A stretch of 64,000 nt of DNA from Sipunculus nudus (lineage: Eukaryota > Annelida > Sipuncula > Golfingiida > Sipunculidae): contig CM049310.1 of assembly GCA_026874595.1 (NCBI GenBank), positions 17,772,058 through 17,836,057 on the forward strand. The letters run 5' to 3'. This document shows positions 24,447 through 34,625 of the stretch, piece by piece. Numbering within the stretch: the first letter of the stretch is position 1; every line of letters starts with the position of its first letter. The notes beneath the pieces are model-generated. The model was not told the DNA's origin and did not search any database. It saw nothing but the letters and a program-made list of their open reading frames with translations. The position numbers and the translations under genes were made by a program.

Positions 24447-24941
24447 CTATAGCATCATAGCCCAACGCATGATGCGCTTGTTGATACACTTGGATTGATT
24501 GATGTAGGTTAATGGTTTATGATCTGTTTGAATACAGAACTCCTTCCCAAACAGATACACATCAAACCTGGCTATGGCCCATATGATAGACAAAGCTTCT
24601 CTCTCTATTACAGAGTAGTTGCGTTCCCGTTCTGTCAATTTCCTGCTTGCATACGCAATCGGACACATGATGCCATCGGATTCCTGCAACAGGATGCTTC
24701 CAATACCTTTGTCTGAGGCATCGGTACGTAGGACAAAAGGTTATGACATGTCTGGAAGCTGTAAAATAGGTGGTTTTACTAGCATGGATTTCAATGTGCG
24801 GAATGATCGTTCCTGGGCCTCACCCCATGTGACCTTATTGCTTTGACCTTTTCGAGTCAGGTCGGTTAAAGGAACCGCGATTTCCGCATAATGAGGAATG
24901 AATTTCCTGTAGTATCCAGTGAGACCTAGAAAGGATCTCAC
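24447..24941 (-). pseudogene. RNase H domain, copy 2
   Basis: Same domain as 18098-18574. A private nonsense change (AAA to TAA after LPDMS, near 24744) splits the frame before RTDASDKGIG. After it the frame stays open through TDHKPLTYINQSK, and the Glu missing from copy 1 is present (FGKEFCIQ). The frame difference from RT is shared with copy 1. Confidence 0.88.
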
Positions 24942-25916
24942 TTCTTTCTTGGTGGTATAGGTCGCTCACTTTTGCTCACTTTGTCTAATAGTGTGTCATC
25001 AGTAGCAAGCTGACCTTTACTGACCCGGTGACCCAAAAACCCGAGGTCAGTGAACCCAAAACAGCATTTTGCGGGTTTTGCTGCTAAACTAGCGTCTTGA
25101 AGGATCTTAAACACTTTCTCTAAAAGGACTAAATGTTCTGTCCAGGTAACTGTGTGACAAAGAATATCATCAATATAACAGCATACCCCGATCATGCCAT
25201 CAAACATTTTTCTCATCATTCTTGTAAACACTGCTCCAGCCACTACAAGACCAAATGGCATGAAGCGAAATTGATATAGTGCTTCAGGAGTGACAAATGC
25301 TGTTAGTTCTTCAGAACTCTCTGACATGGGTATTTGCCAGTAGCCTTTTGTTTAATCCAGTTTAGAGAAATAGGTACTCTTACCCAACTCAGCAAAGAGA
25401 TTTTCGGGATTTGGCATAAGCTCTGGATCAAACAAAATGGTACGGTTAAGTTTACGGTAGTCAATACAGAAGCGTACCGAATCATCCTTGTTACGTATCA
25501 TGACAACCGGACTGGCAAAACTAGAGTTTGATCTCTCAATAATACCTAGGGACAGCATGTTTTGTATTTCTTTGCTCATGGTGTGTGTCTCTTAAAGCAT
25601 GTGGGACTGGATAAGGCTTTGATCTCACAGGTTGATCAGTAGCAGTACGCAGAACACACTCAAGGATGTGAGTTTGCTTTGGTACATCCGTAAATATTGA
25701 TTCATACCGGCTGATAAGCAAGGAGATTTCCTCAGCCTTTGCACCTGGGAGTTGTTTACAAATCTGAACCTGGTCAGGACCTTGCTTACGCGTCACACTA
25801 GGAAACGGTACCACAGACTTCCCACATTCTGAGTAGTCCACATCTAACTGCTCAGTATCCTGGTGATGATTACGGATATCAAGAGACATGCCTTCATCAC
25901 CTGTAATACTAGACAT
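24938..25916 (-). pseudogene. Reverse transcriptase, copy 2
   Basis: Linker frame (25916-25536) then RT frame (25579-24938), with the same break as copy 1 in the ACACACACC run. A private stop (TTA to TAA in SKLDLTKGYW, near 25352) cuts the RT before FMPFGLVVAGAVF and the YIDDIL centre, which are otherwise intact. Confidence 0.9.
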
Positions 25917-27895
25917 ATCAAATATGCAACCTGCGACTTTATATCAGATTCTGCCCTTGTTATATATTTCTTTAGCATGTTTATATGGAAAACCTTGGAT
26001 TTTCCCTGCATGTCAATCTGATAGTCACAATCATTAAACCTACATGTAACCACAAAAGGGCCTTTCCACTGCAGGAGTAATTTGTTGCGATCTGTAGGTA
26101 ACAAAACTAGTACTTTATCAACTACTTGCAGATGCCTAGGTTTTGTTTTCCTGTCATAGAACTGTTTGTACCTAATAGATGCCTTACTCAGTGCCTCTCT
26201 AGCAAGAGCACATGTATCCTTTAATCTCTCTTTTAGATCAACAACAAACTGGTACGTAGTTTTGACCTCAGAATCGTCCTCATCATTTGTCATCAACTCT
26301 TTCAAAACCTTTAAAGGACCCCTGACATTTCTCCCATATAAAAGTTCAAAAGGAGATAAACCACCCAGAGAGTCATGTGGAGACTCGCGGTATGCAAACA
26401 GAACAGGGGCCAGATAACGGTCCCAGTCTCTAGGACGTTCTGCACACATCTTTTTCAGCATCCTTTCTAAGGTGTCATTGAACTTTTCTACCATGCCATT
26501 GCATCGTGGATTATAGGGGCTTGTGGTCATCAGTTTGATACATAACAGTCTGCTGACCTCTCGCATGACAGAGGAGGTAAATTGACTGCCCATGTCAGTC
26601 AATACCTCATTGGGGATACCAAGTCTTCTATAAACATCAAGGAGAGCTTCAGCGACTGTTTCGGTCTCTATGTTACTCAATGCAATCGCCTCGGGATAGC
26701 GAGTTGCATAATCCATCACTGTTAGGATGAATCTCTTACCCCGATCAGACGCAGGAAAGATAGGCCCCACCAAATCCATAGAAATACGTTGAAATGGGTG
26801 GCTCATTAGAGGCATTCTCCCTAAAGGGACCTTTCCTACCTTCCCTTATTGTATGGCCCTCTGGCAGATGTCGCATGATTTGCAGAATTTTGCAACATCT
26901 TCGTGCAGAGCTGGCCAGAAGAAGTTAGAAATAACTCTCTCAAAAGAACGAGATATTCCCTGATGGCCAGACATGATCCCTTCATGGGCAAGTTTCAAGA
27001 TATCAGTACGTAGTGGGATGGGGACTACTACCTGAGAGTGATACTTACCAGATATGTACTTGTCCTCCTTCAGACGCACAAGAACTCCCTTCTTGATGGC
27101 ATATTTAAATTTAACCCCAGGTTTGCCCACTTTATCCCACAACGGAGAAAGAGATTTGTCCTCTTGTTGCTCTCTAATCAGGTCTGACCGACTAATATCA
27201 GCAATGGGACTTGGCACCGAAAGGGGTTTTACTGGCCTACCTTTATTAGCAGCTTGGGCTCTCGTCTCTACTGCATGGCCACTTTCTGGTACATTTGGAG
27301 TCCATCCTGAATCTGGATTATGAGGATCCCTAGCTCCCTGTATATTACCGATTATTAGATCGTAAACCGGGTTGTCCATACAGAGTGCCTCTAACTCACC
27401 TGTGAAATATGGAGTGTGTACCTGTATCTTTGCCATGGGAAATTCTATTACAGTTCCGTCTATCAGAATACAAGTTTGAGACTTACCTGTCATCTGGTCC
27501 TGTTGTATAAGAGCTGTTCTAACAACAGCACTGCTGCACCCAGTGTCCCTAAGTACTGATATACTGTTATTGTCAATGACTCCTGTGCATGTAGGCATGC
27601 CTAAAGGGTGTGATTCTGGTCTGCCAACTACTGCAGGACAAGCCAAATTCAATACCTCTGGCTCAAGTGTTACTGGTTCTGTGACATTGTTAACCTCACT
27701 GCGCTGCAAGGGAGGAACTGACCGTGTATCAGACAGACCACTACTATTTGGTTCCAACTTACCTACCTGTGTTAGAGTTTCTTTGACTGCCTTACTCACA
27801 GCTCTGGACACAGCCTGGTTAACCATAGTCTGAATGACATTTTGTTGATCGATAACCTGGAATCCTTGGACCATATCCTTACCTTTCTTAGGCAA
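25844..27895 (-). pseudogene. Protease and integrase, copy 2 (one in-frame stop)
   Basis: The best-preserved pol segment. One frame runs from the Gag knuckle region through protease (RDTGCSSAVV), the HHCC finger, a single TAA at 26848-26846, the DDE core (SMDLVGPI, LTDMGSQF, GMVEKFND) and GPY/F (GPFVVTCRFNDCDY). It ends at 25844, where it overlaps the linker/RT frame by about 70 bases. It proves that protease and integrase are adjacent and that RT follows, so the order in copy 1 is not a rearrangement of one copy. Confidence 0.92.
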
Positions 27896-28766
27896 TTTAC
27901 ATTGGAAAGATTTATGTCCAGCACCACAACAATTGTAGCATTTTATGGTTGGTGTACTACTCTGTATGCTTTTGGAAGGTGGGTAAGATTGTTGCTTACC
28001 TGCTTCAACCTGTTTGTTCCCTTCCGACTGGGTACAACCGTGTTTGGAGATGAAAAACTGTATCTACCATGGGCTTCAACCAAATCTTTCGGCCACATCT
28101 GTCATCGAGTCGATACTAGAACATTGTCTTTCACGCAGAAAGACTGACAACTCCTTGGAGCAAGAGTTCATAAACTGCTCCCGAAGGAGGAGATCTATCA
28201 AACCCTCATAAGTCCTATCTATACACGCCATCTTGACACAGTTATGTAAGTACCCACTGATGCGAGCTGCAAATTGACTTGGGGCTTCCGATTTCCCTGG
28301 ACGACTAGTACGGAATTTAGTCCGGTACCCTTCTTCGGTCATATGATAATGTCTGAATAAAGCAAGTTTGAGTTTTTCATAGTCAAGAGCTTCGTCAGAG
28401 GGAAGTCTAGAATATATTTCTAGTGACTTGCCTTTCAGTAAAGTACTAAGGCGAATTGCCCAATCATATGTAGGCCATTTCTGGCCAAGCGCGAATCTTT
28501 CAAATCGCTCTAAGTAAGCATCAAGGCTATCATAAGCTTCATCAAAGGACGGCATTTTTAAGGACGAGACCCCCAACAAAACTAGATCCCACTCCTCTCT
28601 CTGGGGGAGTTTCAACAGGAAACTGAGATTTCAACTTTAATACCTCAAGTTCATGGGCTTGCCCTCTTACTCGTGCTTTCTCTTCACGTTCACGAGCCCT
28701 TTCTTCTCTAGCCCTATCTTTTTTACTTTTATCTTCAATTCTCTGACACAACATGACACTGATCAC
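27896..28766 (-). pseudogene. Gag remnant, copy 2
   Basis: The Gag N-terminus is lost in a deletion relative to copy 1: positions 22379-22901 of copy 1, about 523 bases, are absent at 28742, with TCTCT at both edges. The Arg/Glu-rich stretch (AREERAREREEKARVRG) is open here. One extra C near 28572 shifts the frame before the capsid-like part. Near 28047 about 19 bases are missing and one base near 28080 is added, so the frame is restored after a short disturbed segment. The CCHC knuckle is intact. Confidence 0.85.
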
Positions 28767-28919
28767 AGTAGGGACTCAGCCATTCCAAAGATAATACTAA
28801 AGATCAAACCTTAATTCATTTGTATGGAATTGTGCGAATCATTTACATCATTAACATTACGGGTCTTCCTTCTTTTACTGCTTAAAACAGCCAAAAAGGA
28901 TCCTGGCACGCTCGCCACT
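28767..28919 (-). other. 5' leader and primer-binding region, copy 2
   Basis: Shortened leader next to LTR 3, with the same AGTGGCGAGCGTGCCAGGAT junction as copy 1. Confidence 0.65.
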
Positions 28920-29949
28920 TGTCAAGGTTTACATCCTAAGATCCCCTGATCTTAAGCACCTTGCCCCAGGTTCTTTTAATAATAAGAAAACGTTCGCACA
29001 TACAAATGAATATCAACTGAAAGATGTACAATAACTTTAAAGAATACAAGTGCATATAAGTGCAATATTACATCAAGGGATATCTCAAGTATTAGCACTT
29101 CACTGGGTGATAAGCTGGCAAGTACAGCACAGCTTAGACACTATACTTTATAAAATAAACACCAGTTGAATAATATCAATCCTTAGAAATCCGGGTAACA
29201 ACTGTTTGTCACAAGAAGTAGATAGGGAGTCCAGTGAAACTTCTCCAGGAAGCAACCCATCAGTGGAGGTATACCAAATACCATAAGGCTCCTTCTTTCA
29301 TGTAAGAAGTATTATAGAGTCACAGTCTGAAGTCCACCATTCTCGGTACTTCTGGGTGGTTTTCGTGCACTGCCGGTACCCCTCAGTCTCCACAAAACCT
29401 CTAAACACTGGAAACAGTCCTTTAATGCAAGATATCAGCATTCTGAGTGAGGCACGTTTCATACCATGGTTTGGTGTGCATTTAAAAGTCTTTAGTTGAC
29501 CATACCAGAAAAATTAATAAGAAAAAAAAACACAGCTCTTGGTCTTGATTCAGTGTAGCATGTTGTGTAGCCCTCAGGCCTCTTAAATTTCAAGTAGAGA
29601 GAGGTTCATTTTTCCTCTAACAGAGCTGCTGGCCAACTGCCCTATTCTTGTTTAAAAGAGCCTTGACAACAATTCTTAGCACACTTGAGCAGAACCAGTG
29701 AAATTATGGCCGCCCTATTCTTGTTTCAGGGGTATTGTTATAGGCCTTGGACACAAGGACTACCTGGGGTTTTGTTACACCTCACTGGACACTGGTCATT
29801 GTTACCAGTGTGGTCATAGTGGGTACAAAACAACTACATGGGACCCAAATCAACTGGCTGTGTCTCCCACTGTACATTGTCACACATAAAATAAATGGAT
29901 GACTATTATATATACACACAAAATCATATATTAGGGGATCTGTGTGACA
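28920..29949 (-). repeat. LTR 3 (5' LTR of copy 2)
   Basis: 1030 bp, TGTCAAGG...TGTGACA. Its right end abuts the ATGTC target duplication rather than a polypurine tract, so it is the outer end of the whole array and drives copy 2 in the minus direction. Confidence 0.93.
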
Positions 29950-29954
29950 ATGTC
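29950..29954 (+). repeat. Target-site duplication, right (ATGTC)
   Basis: Matches 16706-16710. Joining the flanks gives AAGGTCAATGTCAAGGATTT, which reads through as a normal satellite unit, so this is the true empty-site join. Confidence 0.85.
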
Positions 29955-30715
29955 AAGGATTTTGAAATATCTTTTTCCTTATTTTATTATTCCTTGGGAA
30001 TAATAAGGAGGGAGGGAAGTGAGCATCATATACTATGTTAGAGCTGACATTCATATCAATCTAAAATTCATTGTTTCAATTTTCTCCCTTCAGATCCTAG
30101 GCCAACAGATAAGGTCAAGGTCATAACTTTTAATATTTCTTTATTTTTCCAGGGTCAGTTGTTATTAAATGGAATATTCATAAAACAAATATGGCAATAC
30201 ATATAATTTTAAAGATTATAACCATATCAATCGAAATATCAATGTTGCCATCTGCCTATGGAGATTCAAAGTGAACAAACAAGGTCAAGGTTTTTAATAT
30301 TTCTTAATTTTGGGGGGTTAATTTTTTTTCTGTGAGATTTTATGAGTAAAGCTTGCAACAAGGCCATAACTTCGAATATTTCTTGATTTTCACGGGACAG
30401 TTGTTATTAAATGGAATATTCATAAAAAGCTGGCAATACATATATTTTTAAAAATTAGAACCATATCAATCGAAACATCAATATTGCCATCTTTTCTGTG
30501 CAGATTCAAAGTGGGCAAACGAGGTCAAGGTTTTTAATATTTCTTTATTTTCGGGCGTCAGTTTTTATTCTGTGGGATTTTTATAAGTAAAGCTTGCAAA
30601 ATACATCATGTTAAATATTGTAACCATGTAGATATATGAATATTGATGCTATTTTACAATGCAGTTTCAAGGTCAACAAATAAGGACAAGGTCATGGCTT
30701 TTGAAATAAAAATGT
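29955..30715 (+). repeat. TCAAGGTCA satellite, right part
   Basis: Three to four units of roughly 180 bases sharing GTCAGTTGTTATTAAATGGAA, GGCAATACATATA.TTTTAAA.ATTA.AACCATATCAATCG and AACAAACAAGGTCAAGGT. Continuation of the array at 16380-16710. No gene. Confidence 0.8.
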
Positions 30716-32652
30716 CTTTATTGCTATAGAAATTACGTACGTCAAGGCCATTCCTTGAAAGGATATTCCTGTTGTGTCATAGTTTTGCGTTTGAGCTTCA
30801 CTGAGGTTCGATATCGTTAGGTAAACAAAGATCAATGCGCTGAATTGATAGTTAACGGCCAGTTGTCTGGTTATAAGCTGTCTTGCAATTTCCTCGAAAG
30901 GAGGAGACAATATATTTTGTAGCTCAAGACATGGGAATTTTAAAAAATACCGCTTTCTTTTTCCCAAGAAATTTCGATATCAAATTTTAAGGTTTAGTGC
31001 AATTTTCTATTCACCATCTGGGCCACACTTACAAAAACTATGCCCTGAGCAGAGAACTGTTACAATTGACATTTTGGAACAAGTATATTGCGAGACTGTG
31101 GATGACTGTCTCTGGGGCCACTGGCAAGCTCTTTGTATTTGGACATAACTGACATATGTCAGTCTAGACACAAACTACTAGGTAAGAACAAGGATATTAG
31201 ATCTTAAAGCAATCCATTAATTTAGTATTGCGAAGTTAAAGATTTTATATGACTTATTACATAACACTGACTGATTACAATGAAATCTTTCAATCTGTTA
31301 GTGACACATTTTAAAAAAAATTGTGTTGTTCAGTTTTGTTCTTAATTGTTCATCTTTACAGAGAATAATGTGGCAATGAACTACGTTATTTTGATTTTGT
31401 GACCCCATAGTAAATCTTTGTTCAACAGCCTTCAACAGTTAGAAGATTTCAACTTCTAGTGTGCTCAAAAGCATCTCTGTGCTCGTGTTTTACATGTCAT
31501 AGTCAATTCCGGGAGTCTGAGGAGCTTTCACTGGGTCCTGATAGATCTCTAGCAAGAAATTTCTAGGCTTTAGAGTAGCGATATTTGATACTGATATTTG
31601 AAGATAACTTATTTAAGATATAAATATTATCAATTGGTTACACATAAAACTGTAAATAAAAATGTGGTAATTTTTTAGTGATGCAGCATGTGATCAAAAT
31701 TGGGAATATAGTCAAAACAATGCATTGAAAATGCATGTTTCATATGTAACTTTTTTTCAAAATTTTCCATATCATGTGAGGGGGTGGCCACCTCCCACAC
31801 CCACCCCCTTTGTGCACTTACGCTCCCTCAAACTCTCTAACTTAATGCGTCCCCCTCCCCGCTTTCAAAAAAAGCTTTGCCTATTGTTGCTGTTATGATT
31901 TGTGCCATCTAATGTACAGCTGGCCGGAGGGCCAGATGGAAGGATGATAGAAATTTAAGATCTGTACATCTCGGCATGATGGAAAGTCCGCTAAGCTGAA
32001 AACAAGAGGCCTACAAAAGCTCATTTATTAAAATTGTTTAAGCTAAGCTACCTTCAGTCGATTAACTATTTATGTGAAAGCACATAATTTAAAATCTGTT
32101 ATACAGCGAGACGTATGTGAATCCTCCTACCAAACCTAAAACTGGTTCGCTGTTACTTCCGTTTTTAATTGATAAAAATGTTAACCCTATTCACGACTTC
32201 CCATTTTCAAATAATTATCAGCCTTTTATATAGTTTTAATCCAATGTACAGGCCAGCCAATTGTGAATTTTGACTAAAAAATGTAAAGTTATTACAGTTT
32301 TCCAGGAGACCATGCATTTATTTAAGATTGATCAGATCACAAAGTACGCATAGGTCAGGTTAGCTGTTTGGTTTGCCTGAATATAAGGGTGTACAGCAAG
32401 AGGCCTTCTCTATTGCCTGTCCCCTGCCTGCAACTGCTCAGCTAGCAGCTTGGCAATAACAGCTTAAAATGGTGTCCATTTTCAAAGGGAAAAAAATCAT
32501 TAATAAACAATAGTTTATGAGTCATAATTGATTTCACATACCACTGTATAGTATTTTATTGATTGAATAGTTCCAGATTAAATCCAGCTGTGATTAAAAC
32601 GTAGGATTTACACAAACATTTACTCAGTCAGACGAAGAATATATATATATAT
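30716..32652. other. Non-coding
   Basis: No gene is supported. A minus-strand frame at 30692-30967 has a hydrophobic stretch (FSALIFVYLTISNLSEA) and a possible GTACGT donor after MALT, but it has no ATG and no confirmed partner exon. Confidence 0.4.
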
Positions 32653-33395
32653 TGTTACAGGTGCTCTTTTTATTGTGTGACACGGGCGTAACTCGTGTTG
32701 TTGTTACATTTTATGTTTAATCCGTACTGGTTGAACTCTCGTTGTCATGGTTTTCACGCCTGGTCGTGGGTCACGTGATCGCCCTGGTATGTGGAGGTAC
32801 GCACAGCGATGTCTTCTCGATAATTCCTGAAACGCGTCCTGTGCAAGAACTTATAGACTGTTCGAGAAGTGGAAAATTCCCGGCTTTGGGTGTGAAGGTA
32901 TATAAAGGGGCTGTTTTTTAGAACCAGGGGGCAGACAGCAGAGCAGATTCCAGCGGACGTAGAAGCGTGTGTCAGATTTTAAGACCTTATCCGACGAATG
33001 CGGCAATTATACATTTTCAAAGACTTTCTCCTGGATTTTTATGCTTTTAGACTTCAGTTTACTTTCTGGGTTGTTGAAAGAACATTCCACAGGAATGTCA
33101 TTCTCCGAGAGTTAATTTACATTTAAAGGACTTATCGTGGTGACGGTATTGGTATCCAGGTATATTGTACCATTATCTTTCTGTGTGATTGTATTGACTT
33201 GTTGCTATAACGCTGTTTTACTGTATAATTGTATTGATTTAGTGTATTGTATTGTTTGGGTTTTTTTAAGAATAAATTATAGTTACAAGATTAGGGTTAG
33301 GGTTGTTTTAAGAATATATTATAGTTATTTGTTAACAAAAAACCACTGACCTCTTTATTCATTCCCCTAGACATTTCACTCTGCCTAGTGTTACA
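32653..33395 (+). mobile_element. Candidate solo LTR
   Basis: Starts TGTTACAGGTGCTC and ends CTAGTGTTACA (TG...CA). Inside are a TATA box (TATATAAAG at 32899-32907), then a G/C-richer transcribed-looking stretch, and AATAAA at 33271-33276. That is a promoter followed by a poly(A) signal in LTR order. TTCGAGAA upstream of the TATA box resembles a heat-shock-element half pair. A target duplication is not clear because the left flank is a TA microsatellite. It is unlike the LTRs at 16.7-29.9 kb. Confidence 0.45.
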
Positions 33396-33472
33396 GAATC
33401 TGATTTTTATTATCTCCATTACAAAATTTGTGTTCATCACGCATACGTGATCTGTTTATATTAGGTTCCGTG

Positions 33473-33475
<3 letters not shown>

Positions 33476-33519
<44 letters not shown>

Positions 33520-33526
33520 ATATATA
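33476..33526 (+). repeat. (TA)n microsatellite
   Basis: TA repeat interrupted once by CATG. Confidence 0.95.
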
Positions 33527-33799
33527 ATGTGAATGTTTATAAAGCTCAAAATAAGTTCGCGATGCAAAATAAACTTATTCAAATGGAAATATTCCATTAT
33601 TTAACAGTATATTACACTTTTGGCTTTTTTATATGGTTATTTGATGCGGGTTATTTTTAATAGTCTGCATGTTGCCGCACATTTCGTACAATTCAACAAA
33701 CATATAGAGTTTAAACAATATAGTTTACACTTGAATTTTGCAACTACATTTTTACAATTTGGATGTGTTCGTGTTCGATTCAGTGTTCGGTTCAGTGCT

Positions 33800-34625
33800 T
33801 TGAACTTGAGTTATGACCTTAACCTTGAGTGATGACCTTGATCCTTAGAACGTTTATCCACATTTAAAAAGAAACTGCTGTCCAGGGACATGCCGCGGGA
33901 GGTAATACTTGGGTTTTCACTTCTATATATTATTCTATTAATCCCCCCTAAAAAAAAGTCACGACCTTGACCTTATCTTTTGACCTTGAATCTACGAGAA
34001 AATTGCAATTAAGATTTATATATTGATGTGATTTTAAGATTTAACACAATGTATGATGCTTGCTTTCCTCATGAATTCCCAAAGTAATAATAAGATAGGG
34101 AAAAGAAAAGGCCATGGCCTTGACCTTGTTTATTGAACTTTATCTTACAAAAAAAATTTGGCAGGATACGTTTGTAGACTGATAGGGGGAAAAGCTTTAA
34201 AATTATGTATGTCAGTTATTTTCATGAAATCCCAGACGCATTACAACTAACTATGGACAAATTTAATAAATATCAAATCCCATTCCTTGACCTTGTTTAG
34301 TGACCTTGAAACTGTAGAGGGAAAATTGCATTTTTTATATTTAGATTGATAATGTTAAAATTTTTAAAATGATATATGTAGCCAGTTATTTTCATGAAAT
34401 TCAGATGGAATGACAACTGACACTGGTAAAATTCAATATATTTTAAAGCCATGACCTTGACCTTGTTTGGTGACCTTGAAACTGAAGGCAAAAATGGTAA
34501 CATGGATTTCAGATTGCTGAGGTTGTAAGCTTTGAAATGATGTATGTTGCCAGCTTTCTTCATTAAAATCCCATCGGAGTCTATAACTTGACAACTGACC
34601 CTGGACTAGAAGTGGGACGGGAATT
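33800..34625 (-). repeat. TCAAGGTCA satellite, inverted block
   Basis: About five diverged units with GACCTTGACCTTGTTT, TGACCTTGAA.CT and TTTCATGAAAT.C, the reverse complement of the array at 16.4-30.7 kb. The period is roughly 150-180 bases. No gene. Confidence 0.75.

Larger units (their letters stand above)
16711..29949 (-). mobile_element. Tandem Ty3/gypsy-type retrotransposon (LTR-int-LTR-int-LTR)
   Basis: Three near-identical LTRs of about 1030 bp flank two internal regions (17742-23076 and 24106-28919). Both are oriented on the minus strand, and only the outermost ends carry the ATGTC duplication. The internal boundaries are the normal primer-site and polypurine-tract junctions. One insertion followed by unequal LTR-LTR recombination, or integration of a two-unit intermediate, explains this. 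Internal order, read 5' to 3' on the minus strand: Gag with CCHC knuckle, aspartic protease (DTG), integrase (HHCC, DDE, GPY/F), reverse transcriptase (YIDD), RNase H. Integrase upstream of RT is the Ty1/copia order, but the domains themselves are Ty3/gypsy-like. Among Ty3/gypsy elements this order is known for the Gmr1-like group. Both copies are inactive by stops and frameshifts. Confidence 0.92.

Noticed and set aside
30692-30967. Minus-strand frame with a hydrophobic stretch, possible signal-peptide exon
   Set aside because: No ATG, no partner exon, low confidence in the GTACGT donor.
33292-33306. TTAGGGTTAGGG, telomere-like
   Set aside because: Only two units, within a candidate LTR; too short to call an interstitial telomere.
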